From positions 34,314 through 98,313 of IMG/VR virus record IMGVR_UViG_3300042446_001732: a stretch of 64,000 bases of DNA; one strand, 5' to 3'. The notes beneath the pieces were generated by a model. It made no database searches, was not told the DNA's origin, and saw only the letters and a program-made list of their open reading frames with translations. This document shows, one piece after another, positions 8,248-15,745 of this stretch. The position numbers and the translations under genes were made by a program. Positions within the stretch are counted from its first letter, which is position 1. Each line of letters opens with the position of its first letter. The DNA comes from a virus.

Positions 8248-8557
8248 AATCAGATTTTGATAAATCAACTTCGCAGTTGCGGCACACAGTTTTGAGATTT
8301 TTAGCTTCGCAATTGTTGAGATTGCTGTCTGCATGATATACCAACATTTGTGCTGAATACCGGGCCTTGAATCCGCAGCGATCGCACTGCATTTTTCTCT
8401 TGTACCCAGCTGCTTCCCAGTTGGGTTTTCTTTTGGGCAAACCACGTTTTTTACGCAGACAATTTTCACACTTGCTTCGATAGTGTGTGATATTGTCTCG
8501 GTGATAGTTTACGGCACAAGGACGCTGGTTACAAGTTGTGCAAGTGGGTCTTTTCAT
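8210..8557 (-). CDS. HNH endonuclease-like zinc protein
   Basis: A 115-residue protein starting MKRPTCTTCNQRPCAVNY. Four CxxC knuckles (CTTC, CENC, CDRC, CRNC) suggest two zinc sites, and MLVYHADSNLNNCEAKNL matches the HNH core (His, Asn, Asn-Leu before the final CxxC). The start is set at 8557 because a late box AATAAATA ends 5 nt upstream; an in-frame ATG at 8584 is upstream of that box. It sits alone on the minus strand between plus-strand genes, the common position of a free-standing homing-type endonuclease, but a role in DNA processing is possible. Confidence 0.7.
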   Translation of the reverse strand: MKRPTCTTCNQRPCAVNYHRDNITHYRSKCENCLRKKRGLPKRKPNWEAAGYKRKMQCDRCGFKARYSAQMLVYHADSNLNNCEAKNLKTVCRNCEVDLSKSDSTWRPGDLQPDV

Positions 8558-8561
8558 GGGG

Positions 8562-8569
8562 TATTTATT
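8562..8569 (-). promoter_or_regulatory. Late promoter box AATAAATA
   Basis: Minus-strand AATAAATA ending 5 nt before the ATG of the HNH gene; predicts a leaderless late transcript. Confidence 0.55.
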
Positions 8570-8588
8570 GGCGGACCTTTGCAAAGGG

Positions 8589-8609
8589 CAGTGTAGAACA
8601 CTGTTTTTT
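8589..8609 (+). terminator. Intrinsic terminator before the tail sheath gene
   Basis: CAGTGT, loop AGA, ACACTG, then TTTTTT (8604-8609). The short stem and U-run should stop rightward readthrough from the nucleotide cassette just before the sheath late promoter. Confidence 0.6.
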
Positions 8610-8618
8610 CAATATGCC

Positions 8619-8626
8619 TATAAATA
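8619..8626 (+). promoter_or_regulatory. Late promoter TATAAATA of the tail sheath gene
   Basis: Exact match to the T4 late consensus TATAAATA, 28 nt upstream of the sheath ATG, with AAAAGGAA as ribosome-binding site. Confidence 0.8.
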
Positions 8627-8653
8627 TCTACAACTTGAAAAGGAAACCACAAG

Positions 8654-11600
8654 ATGGCTCTAATCTCCCCCGGCGTAGAAGTAACAGTAATTGACGAAAG
8701 TCAGTACATCCCTTCAGCAGTTAACACAGTACCCTACTTTGTAGTAGCAACCGCACAGAACAAAGTTTCTAGTGATGGTATCACTGTGGCAGCTGGAACC
8801 ACTGCTGCAAACGCTAACAAAACTTATTTGATCACTAGTCAACGTGATTTGGCAGCCACATACGGTGTGCCTTTCTTCTACAACACAACCACTGGTACAC
8901 CTATCAATGGTTATGAACTCAATGAATATGGTTTGCTTGCTGCTTACTCAGCACTGGGCGTTACCAATCGTGCATATGTTCAACGTGTGGACATTGACCT
9001 TACTGAACTCACAGCTTCTTTGAGTCGCCCAGTTGGATCAGCTGTAGATGGCACCTATTGGTTAGACACTGCAAACAGCCTCTGGGGTATTTTTGAATGG
9101 AATCAAACCACTGCTTCATTCACAAACATAACTCCTATTGTTATTACTAGTACTGCTGATGTTGTGAGCGCGGTTGGCGGCGACTACACACCACTTACCA
9201 CTGTTGGCAATATTGGTGACTACGCTGTGGTGCCAATTGATAACTTTATTACTGGCTACTACAAAAACAGCAGCAATGCCTGGGTTCAGATTGGATCCAC
9301 TGCTTGGCAAACCAGCTGGGCAACAATCACTGGCACCAATACACCATCCAGTTTGACTGTTGGTAACAACATGTATATCAATGACAATTTGATCACAGTG
9401 GGTGCTACTAACACTGTGGCAGGTTTTGCTGCCTTGATCAACGCTGCTGCTATTGCAGGTGTTACTGCTGCTGCGGTATCTGGCAAGTTGGCAATTTATG
9501 CCAATTCAAATGCTACCAATGATGGTTCAACTGCAACCAACGGTGTGGTATCCATCCAAGCTGGTCCTAATTCAGGTGCAGCATTGTTGACAGCACTGGG
9601 CATCACAGCCGATGAGTATTTTGCTCCTGTTTACTTTCCAGGTTACAGCTATCAAAGTCCCCGTTGGAGAACCACAGATACAACCCCTCGCCCAACTGGC
9701 AGTGTGTGGAACAACGTTAGTAGTGCCAACAACGGATTGAATCTTTCGTTCAAACAATACAATGCAGCACTAGACACCTTTGTTGCACAAGCTGTGCCTG
9801 CTTTTGCCAATGATCCGTTTGCATTTGGCACCCTAGACCCCAATGGTGGAGGCAAAAATATACCCGTTGGCACCACCTACGTTCAGTATGATGCGCAACA
9901 GTATCTAACCTCTCCCAATAGTTCTTTTAACTTTTTGATACTTGAAAGACTTTCATTGGGTCAAGCAATATATACTGGTACCACAACACCTGTAGGTAAT
10001 GCATTTACAGTTGGCAACAGTTTCACTCTAGCAGGTACTACTCAGAACAATCCACAGTCTCTTAATACAGCCACTGTCACCATTGGCGGCACCGGCACAG
10101 TGTCTGATTTTATCACAGCAGTCAGTCAGGCCAATGTGCCTCACGTAATTGCCAGTGTTAACTCTGCAGGCAACATTGTGTTTACACATGTGCTTGGCGG
10201 AACGATTGCGGTTACTCCCATCAGCGGAACGCCACTGACAGCCGCTGGATTCACCTTGGCAACTCCCAAAGCTCGTGAATCCAGCACTGTTGCTAACACA
10301 ATTGTGTTTAGTAATTTTGTAACCACACCACTGTTTACCTATACAGCCAGTGATACAGAACCTGATCAGGATCCAGCTGATGGACGTTTATGGTTCTACA
10401 GCACCGTGAGTGATGTGGACGTCATGATCCAAAACAATGGTGCCTGGGTGGGATATCAAAACGTCGTCAATGACGTTCGTGGTTTTGATCTGTCACAGAC
10501 CAATGCATCGGGTCCTATTATTGCAGCATCTGCGCCAACCACTCAAAATGACGCAGCATTATCGCCACTGGAATACGGCGATTTGTGGATTGATTCCAGT
10601 GATCTAGAAAATTATCCTGTGATGTATCGCTGGCAGCCAGTCAGCGGTGTTGACCAGTGGGTAGCAATTGACACCACTGATCAGGTCACCGACAATGGGG
10701 TGTTATTTGCAGATGCTAGATGGGCACCCAACGGCACCACAGATCCTGTAGCAGATGCGTTTCCAACTATCATTAGTTTGTTAACCAGCAATTACCTTGA
10801 CCTAGATGCCCCAGATCCTGCACTGTATCCACAAGGCATGCTGTTGTGGAACACACGCCGTTCGGGCTACAATGTCAAGAGTTTCCAGGCCAATTACTTT
10901 AACTCAACAACATTCCCTGACGACACATTGCCAGCTGAAACCAACACCTGGCTCACCGCCAGTGGCAACAAAACCGACGGTGCTATGTATTCAGGACGTC
11001 TGGCACAACGTAAAATGATTGTGGCTGCAATGAAGTCGGGTATTGACACCAGTACTGCTGCACGTGAAGAACAAAATCAGTTTAACATCATTGCTACACC
11101 TGCGTATCCTGAACTGACACCAAACATGATTGCACTCAGCAACGAGCGCAACAACACACTATTTGTGGTAGCAGATACTCCAATGCGACTTGGTGCAAGC
11201 GGCACGGAACTGGTTACTTGGGCAACCAATGACCTTGGCGCCGGCCTTCCAACTGAAGACGGCAACTCAGCAACCAGTAACTATGCTGGTGCATTCTACC
11301 CCAGCTGCCAGACCACAGACTTAGGAGGTAACTTGGTTGTTGCTCCACCAAGCCATATGATGGTACGTACAATTCTGCGCAGTGATGCTGTGAGCTATCC
11401 TTGGTTGGCACCAGCTGGTACACGTCGCGGTGTGATTGACAATGCCAGCGCAATTGGATACATTGACAGTGCCACTGGAGAATTCCAACAAATTGGTGTG
11501 AGTCAAAGTGTCCGTGATATCTTGTACGAGCGTAACATCAACCCAATTACCTTTATTCCGGGCATTGGTATTACCAACTTTGGTAACAAGACCACAACTA

Positions 11601-11935
11601 TCACAACCACAGCACTGGATCGTATCAACGTTGCTCGACTGGTTGCGTTCTTGCGTGGACGACTTGAAGAAATTGGTAAACTGTTCTTGTTCGAACCCAA
11701 CGACGAAATCACACGCAACGAAATCACCAATTTGTGCAACAGCTTGATGATTGACCTGATTGCTAAACGAGCAATTTATGACTACCTGGTTGTTTGTGAC
11801 TTGAGCAACAACACACCAGCACGTATTGACCGCAACGAATTGTGGGTTGACATTGCGATTGAACCAGTGAAAGCTGTGGAATTTATCTACATCCCGCTGC
11901 GTATCAAGAACACTGGCGAGATTGCTGCTGGATAA
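8654..11935 (+). CDS. Contractile tail sheath protein, gp18-like (very long)
   Basis: A 1,093-residue protein. The N terminus MALISPGVEVTVID and the C-terminal domain (INPITFIPGIGITNFGNKT, ARLVAFLRGRLEEIGK, a late RNELWVDIAIEP) are those of T4 gp18, whose rings contract to drive the tube through the host envelope. T4 gp18 has 659 residues; the extra length here lies in the middle. It includes two flagellin/hook-IN-like segments, about residues 235-285 (NDNLITVGATNTVAGF) and about 470-520 (TVTIGGTGTVSDFITAV), and strands with GDLWIDSSDLENYPVMY. These probably form surface-exposed domains. Strong late promoter and Shine-Dalgarno upstream, hairpin downstream. Confidence 0.9.
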   Translation: MALISPGVEVTVIDESQYIPSAVNTVPYFVVATAQNKVSSDGITVAAGTTAANANKTYLITSQRDLAATYGVPFFYNTTTGTPINGYELNEYGLLAAYSALGVTNRAYVQRVDIDLTELTASLSRPVGSAVDGTYWLDTANSLWGIFEWNQTTASFTNITPIVITSTADVVSAVGGDYTPLTTVGNIGDYAVVPIDNFITGYYKNSSNAWVQIGSTAWQTSWATITGTNTPSSLTVGNNMYINDNLITVGATNTVAGFAALINAAAIAGVTAAAVSGKLAIYANSNATNDGSTATNGVVSIQAGPNSGAALLTALGITADEYFAPVYFPGYSYQSPRWRTTDTTPRPTGSVWNNVSSANNGLNLSFKQYNAALDTFVAQAVPAFANDPFAFGTLDPNGGGKNIPVGTTYVQYDAQQYLTSPNSSFNFLILERLSLGQAIYTGTTTPVGNAFTVGNSFTLAGTTQNNPQSLNTATVTIGGTGTVSDFITAVSQANVPHVIASVNSAGNIVFTHVLGGTIAVTPISGTPLTAAGFTLATPKARESSTVANTIVFSNFVTTPLFTYTASDTEPDQDPADGRLWFYSTVSDVDVMIQNNGAWVGYQNVVNDVRGFDLSQTNASGPIIAASAPTTQNDAALSPLEYGDLWIDSSDLENYPVMYRWQPVSGVDQWVAIDTTDQVTDNGVLFADARWAPNGTTDPVADAFPTIISLLTSNYLDLDAPDPALYPQGMLLWNTRRSGYNVKSFQANYFNSTTFPDDTLPAETNTWLTASGNKTDGAMYSGRLAQRKMIVAAMKSGIDTSTAAREEQNQFNIIATPAYPELTPNMIALSNERNNTLFVVADTPMRLGASGTELVTWATNDLGAGLPTEDGNSATSNYAGAFYPSCQTTDLGGNLVVAPPSHMMVRTILRSDAVSYPWLAPAGTRRGVIDNASAIGYIDSATGEFQQIGVSQSVRDILYERNINPITFIPGIGITNFGNKTTTITTTALDRINVARLVAFLRGRLEEIGKLFLFEPNDEITRNEITNLCNSLMIDLIAKRAIYDYLVVCDLSNNTPARIDRNELWVDIAIEPVKAVEFIYIPLRIKNTGEIAAG

Positions 11936-11944
11936 TCAAGAAAA

Positions 11945-11968
11945 AGGTGGGTGATTTTTCACTCACCT
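11945..11968 (+). terminator. Hairpin between sheath and tube genes
   Basis: AGGTGGGTGA, loop TTTT, TCACTCACCT: a ten-pair stem with one G-T pair. No U-run follows, so it may be a 3'-end stabiliser or weak attenuator that adjusts sheath versus tube output rather than a true terminator. Confidence 0.5.
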
Positions 11969-11974
11969 GATTCA

Positions 11975-11982
11975 GGTAAATA
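11975..11982 (+). promoter_or_regulatory. Late promoter box GGTAAATA
   Basis: GGTAAATA 20 nt before the tail tube ATG, with AGGAG Shine-Dalgarno between. Confidence 0.6.
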
Positions 11983-12001
11983 AACACATAGGAGATAACA
12001 A

Positions 12002-12625
12002 ATGGCAGTTTCATCATTACAGCGCATGACAGTACCTTTGGCAAGCGATCAAAGTTCGCCAACCCAGGGCCTGTTGATGCCCAAACTCAAATATCGCTTT
12101 AGAGTGATGTTTGAAAACTTTGGTGTGTCAAAACCCACCACCGAATTGACCAAGCAGGTCATGAGTTTTTCACGTCCAAATCCAACATTTGAAGAAATTT
12201 CATTGCCAATCTACAATTCAACATTAAAATTGGCCGGCAAACATTCGTGGCCAGATGTCACATGCGAAGTACGCGACGATGCAGGCGGCTCTGTAAGCAA
12301 GTTGATTGGCGAACAGTTGCAAAAACAAATGGACTTCTTAGAAATGGCTAGTGCAGCGTCTGGTATTGACTACAAGTTTACTACTGTGGTAGAAATACTC
12401 GACGGCGGCAACGGCGCCAGTACTCCGGTGGTTCTTGAAACCTGGAATCTGTATGGCTGCTACATTAAAAATGCAGACTACGGTGCTCTTAACTACGGTG
12501 AAAGTGCTCCAGTGACAATCAACATGACCATCACTTATGACAACGCCAATCAAGGCGAGGGTGAGGGTGTTGGTACTTTGATTGGTAGAACTATTGGTGA
12601 TGTGGTAACTGGCGCCGGAGCTTAA
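12002..12625 (+). CDS. Tail tube protein, gp19-like
   Basis: A 207-residue protein. LKYRFRVMFENFG, then QVMSFSRPNPTFEEISLPIY and VVLETWNLYGCYIKNADYG give the tail-tube signature (N-terminal strand, the 'RPNPTFEEI' loop, and the late 'W.LYGC' strands). gp19 stacks into the inner tube of the contractile tail through which DNA passes. It follows the sheath gene, as in T4, with its own late box and an AGGAG ribosome-binding site. The C terminus is glycine-rich and probably disordered. T4 gp19 is 163 residues, so this one is moderately longer. Confidence 0.85.
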   Translation: MAVSSLQRMTVPLASDQSSPTQGLLMPKLKYRFRVMFENFGVSKPTTELTKQVMSFSRPNPTFEEISLPIYNSTLKLAGKHSWPDVTCEVRDDAGGSVSKLIGEQLQKQMDFLEMASAASGIDYKFTTVVEILDGGNGASTPVVLETWNLYGCYIKNADYGALNYGESAPVTINMTITYDNANQGEGEGVGTLIGRTIGDVVTGAGA

Positions 12626-12630
12626 ACTCC

Positions 12631-13809
12631 ATGGGCAGTTTTGGCCAAGACTTCGCTAAGGGTTTTTTTGGCACCGACAGCTTGCGTGATTATACTCACG
12701 CAAGCAAGGTCTTTCGCACAAATGCATACGAACTTAAACCTCGGTTCAAGTTTCTTTTTCACGTTAGCTTCACAGTCAACTATCAACAGATCCCTGCACT
12801 CAAAGGTGCAATGGACATTGATGCGTTGACCAATCTCAGTTATGTGGTCAAAACCGCTGACCTTCCTAAATTCAATGTGACTCACGAATACATGAATCAG
12901 TATAATCGTAAACGTCTGGTTCAGACCAAGATCAACTACGATCCCATAACTCTCACATTCCACGACGACGGCAGCGATACTGTGCGTAACATGTGGTACA
13001 ACTACTACAGCTACTACTACAAAGATGCCAGTCAAAAGTATGGTAATGATTCAAACACCAATGGCAGTGCAGGTGCTAGTCAAAATCAACAAAATGGGTT
13101 TGGCGGCTGGGAACGTGATATCTATTCAGACAACCGACAGGTTAACGACTGGGGCTATATCGGCGAAGCAGTCAACGACGGCACCAACACCACAACATCT
13201 GCAGGCGGCAAACCTGCATTTTTCCGCGACATTCGCATCTACGGATTTGACACCAACCACAAGTATGCTGAATACGTGATGATCAATCCTATCATTACCA
13301 ACTGGGCGCATGATCAGTATGATTACAGTGCTGGCAACGGCACCATGCAAAATACCATGACTGTAGCATACGAAAGTATCAAGTATTACGCTAAAGCACC
13401 AAACAAATCTGCGGTGGGCTTTGGCAAACCTGAACACTATGACACAACTCGTAGTCCTATTGCTAGACCAGGCAGCACCAACAGCATCTTTGGTCAAGGC
13501 GGCTTGTTGGATGTAGTAGGTGGTATCAGTGAAGACTTGCAAAGCGGATCAGTGTTGGGTGTGATTGGTGCTGTGCAAAAAGCTGGCACATTCTACAACA
13601 CCAACAAGCAATTTGGCGGCCTTAAAACGCTGGCCGTAAGTGAAGCCAAGGCACTGGGCAAAGATGTGTTGGTAGGAGCATTGCCAGCTGCTACTCGAGC
13701 AGTTGCCAGCAAGGCTGACGGCTGGATATTCCCCACTGCACAACAAACACGTCAAACCGCAGGTGCCGCAGCGGCAGCCAGAGCCAACGGCGCAGGAACC
13801 CCACAATGA
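12631..13809 (+). CDS. Second tail-tube-like structural protein
   Basis: A 392-residue protein whose N-terminal 150 residues repeat the tube plan: ELKPRFKFLFHVSFTVNY, LSYVVKTADLPKFNVTHEY, KINYDPITLTFHDDGSD. This aligns with the order strand, 'PKF' loop, 'YDP..L.F.DD' in gp19-type proteins. After a conserved ADYV-type region (YGFDTNHKYAEYVMINPII) there is an alanine/glycine-rich tail. It starts 6 nt after gp19 and ends in an ATGA overlap with the next gene. It may be a tube-initiating or baseplate-distal tube variant (gp48/gp54-like role), but this is inference. Confidence 0.65.
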   Translation: MGSFGQDFAKGFFGTDSLRDYTHASKVFRTNAYELKPRFKFLFHVSFTVNYQQIPALKGAMDIDALTNLSYVVKTADLPKFNVTHEYMNQYNRKRLVQTKINYDPITLTFHDDGSDTVRNMWYNYYSYYYKDASQKYGNDSNTNGSAGASQNQQNGFGGWERDIYSDNRQVNDWGYIGEAVNDGTNTTTSAGGKPAFFRDIRIYGFDTNHKYAEYVMINPIITNWAHDQYDYSAGNGTMQNTMTVAYESIKYYAKAPNKSAVGFGKPEHYDTTRSPIARPGSTNSIFGQGGLLDVVGGISEDLQSGSVLGVIGAVQKAGTFYNTNKQFGGLKTLAVSEAKALGKDVLVGALPAATRAVASKADGWIFPTAQQTRQTAGAAAAARANGAGTPQ

Positions 13810-14168
13810 GCACAGTCAACGAAGTCAACCCAAGACTGGGACAAACAGTCAGAGTGTTTGATTCCTTTTATGCATTTGATATAAATGCGTCGGCTGCAGA
13901 ATATGATGTGGTGTTTAGTTATTTTCAAAAACAAATGACCACAAAACAAGCAGCAGGAAACTTCACTGTGAGCCTGTTTAGAGTTGCTCAAGAAACTGGT
14001 ATCCCAGCGCTGACCTTGCTGTCAGAGTTTGAAGGCACAGCAGGCGGAGTTAATCTCAATGTGCAATTGGCCTATTATCTCAACTTGATACGTAATCGTG
14101 CCACTTTGTTGGGTGTGGGTGTGGCAGTGACACCCAACTATTATCCAGCTCGAGCAGTGATACAATGA
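13806..14168 (+). CDS. Unknown protein of the tail/head-completion operon
   Basis: A 120-residue protein, MSTVNEVNPRLGQTVRVFDSF. It is helical in the middle (VFSYFQKQMTTKQAAGNF) and ends with LLGVGVAVTPNYYPARAVIQ. It has no membrane segment or cysteine. Four-base overlaps with both the tube-like gene and gp4 show tight coexpression, so a structural or assembly role is likely. Position after tail tube genes could fit a tail assembly factor; I do not recognise the family. Confidence 0.6.
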   Translation: MSTVNEVNPRLGQTVRVFDSFYAFDINASAAEYDVVFSYFQKQMTTKQAAGNFTVSLFRVAQETGIPALTLLSEFEGTAGGVNLNVQLAYYLNLIRNRATLLGVGVAVTPNYYPARAVIQ

Positions 14169-14596
14169 GTCATTGGGCCCAGGGCAGCTACGATGTGATA
14201 AACCGGGCCAAGTATGTGGGCAAAGGCATACCTAGATATCGGTCAGGCTGGGAACTCAGCTTCATGCGATTTTGTGACACCAATGATCATATCTTGCAGT
14301 GGGCCAGTGAGTCAATTGCTATTCCATACAAGCATCCGCTGACAGGCAAAATGACACAGTACATTCCAGACTTTTTGATCACTTATCGTACAAGAACCAA
14401 CACAATGAAAGCAGAGCTGATTGAAATCAAGCCCAAAAAGCAAAGTGTTATTGAATCAAAAATGAGCAGTCGAGATCGTGCTGTTGTTGCTATCAACTAC
14501 GCCAAATGGGACGCTGCTACCAAATGGGCTCGCCGCAATGGTCTGAGCTTTAGAGTTATTACAGAAAATGACATGTTTCATAACGGTCGAGCATAA
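14165..14596 (+). CDS. Head completion protein, gp4-like
   Basis: A 143-residue protein: GIPRYRSGWELSFMRFCDTN, ASESIAIPYKHPLTGKMTQY, IPDFLITY and ELIEIKPKKQ. The RSGWE ... IPDF ... EIKP..Q arrangement is that of T4 gp4 (gp50/65), a TnsA/restriction-endonuclease-like fold with an E...D...ExK set (Glu in WEL, Asp in PDF, Glu-x-Lys in EIKPK). gp4 finishes filled heads and may trim DNA ends; purified activity is not implied by sequence alone. ATGA overlap with the gene before. Confidence 0.85.
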   Translation: MSHWAQGSYDVINRAKYVGKGIPRYRSGWELSFMRFCDTNDHILQWASESIAIPYKHPLTGKMTQYIPDFLITYRTRTNTMKAELIEIKPKKQSVIESKMSSRDRAVVAINYAKWDAATKWARRNGLSFRVITENDMFHNGRA

Positions 14597-14599
14597 GCC

Positions 14600-14607
14600 A
14601 CTAAATA
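14600..14607 (+). promoter_or_regulatory. Late promoter box ACTAAATA
   Basis: ACTAAATA ends 5 nt before the ATG of the terminase small subunit gene; predicts a leaderless transcript. Confidence 0.6.
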
Positions 14608-14611
14608 TGGC

Positions 14612-15112
14612 ATGACACGTAAACTCTCAGAACTGTTTGATCTACCTCCCACCACAGACGAAATAGACACTGCAATTCCTGATCTGCCCACCAGCAGAGA
14701 AACTTTGCAAGCGTTGGACACTGCTATTGACAAGATAGACACAGCATTACCAGCAGTTCGTGGCCTGGATTCAACCGACACAGAGATGGACGAACTCAGT
14801 GATTTGGCCAAAAGCAGCTACAAAGATCTAATGGATCTTGGCATGCAAGTAGACAGCCGCTTTGCCAGCGAAATCTTTGGGGTAGCCAGCAACATGCTGG
14901 GCCATGCAATCACAGCAAAAACAGCCAAACTGGACAAAAAACTCAAGATGATTGATCTGCAACTGAAAAAGATGCGACTGGATCAAACAGCCAAACCCGA
15001 TGGCGACGACGGCTCAGGCCTTGTACAAACAGCACAAGGCGTGGTGTTGAGCCGTAATGATTTACTGGAACGTATCGTGGGTCGTAAAGATCAAAACGTT
15101 CAAAAAGAATAA
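14612..15112 (+). CDS. Terminase small subunit, gp16-like
   Basis: A 166-residue, mostly helical acidic protein. The central segment LAKSSYKDLMDLGMQVDSRF, followed by IFGVASNMLGHAITAKTAK and LKMIDLQLKKMRLDQ, is characteristic of T4-type gp16, which forms a ring that brings concatemeric DNA to the gp17 motor and regulates its nuclease. The large subunit lies 8 kb downstream at 23370, not adjacent as in T4. No Shine-Dalgarno is visible and a late box abuts the start. Its last codons contribute to the next late promoter (stop TAA inside AATAAATA). Confidence 0.75.
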   Translation: MTRKLSELFDLPPTTDEIDTAIPDLPTSRETLQALDTAIDKIDTALPAVRGLDSTDTEMDELSDLAKSSYKDLMDLGMQVDSRFASEIFGVASNMLGHAITAKTAKLDKKLKMIDLQLKKMRLDQTAKPDGDDGSGLVQTAQGVVLSRNDLLERIVGRKDQNVQKE

Positions 15113-15115
15113 ATA
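15108..15115 (+). promoter_or_regulatory. Late promoter box AATAAATA
   Basis: Overlaps the gp16 stop codon (TAA 15110-15112); 18 nt before the next ATG, with AGGA between. Confidence 0.55.
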
Positions 15116-15132
15116 GAGCATAGGATACCGAT

Positions 15133-15741
15133 ATGAAACCATTTGCAAAATACCTAGCTGAAAGCGAACGTACCTACAATTATCGCATCAAGATAGTTGG
15201 CGACGTGCCTTCGGACTTCTTTAGAGAACTTCAAGACAAACTGGCACAGTTTGACGTTGTTACAATGTCAAAGCCCAAGACAAGTCCAGTGCGTAAAGAG
15301 ATTCCAGACTTTCCAGCTTTTCCCAACCAAAGCATGACCATTGTGGATGCAGAGTTCAAGTACCCTGCTATTGAACCACAAATCAAGCAGTTGGCACAGA
15401 TACTGGGCATGGACCCTAATCGTATTGTGATGATGACCACACCCTACGAACAAAGCATGGACATTGAAGCTGAAAAGATCGGAAGTCAAAACAAAGACCT
15501 CCTAGACGATCCCACATATCCAGCCGATGATGCCCAACAACGTGCTCTCAAGAAAGACTACGGCGCAGACCCACATGATCATGTGGTGTTGAAGAATGCT
15601 TACAAGAGCAACTTTACTGTGGCTGGGGGAAAGACACCACCAGCAAAAACCACAAATGAATTGCCCATGGGCAATAAGAGCCCAATGACCAATATCAAGC
15701 GTCAGCCCAAGCCAGCCACTGGCGCCAACCCAAGAGGATAA
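15133..15741 (+). CDS. Candidate internal head protein with capsid-targeting-like N terminus
   Basis: A 202-residue protein beginning MKPFAKYLAESERTYNYR. The first ten residues resemble the T4 capsid-targeting sequence (MKTYQEFIAEA), including a possible gp21-type cleavage site after YLAE (L-x-E). Next comes a small alpha/beta domain (RIKIVGDVPSDFFRELQDKL, FDVVTMSKPK) of ferredoxin-like appearance, then a basic, proline-rich tail. A late box precedes it. Function unknown; packaging in the head is inferred from the N terminus and neighbours. Confidence 0.6.
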   Translation: MKPFAKYLAESERTYNYRIKIVGDVPSDFFRELQDKLAQFDVVTMSKPKTSPVRKEIPDFPAFPNQSMTIVDAEFKYPAIEPQIKQLAQILGMDPNRIVMMTTPYEQSMDIEAEKIGSQNKDLLDDPTYPADDAQQRALKKDYGADPHDHVVLKNAYKSNFTVAGGKTPPAKTTNELPMGNKSPMTNIKRQPKPATGANPRG

Positions 15742-15745
15742 TATT

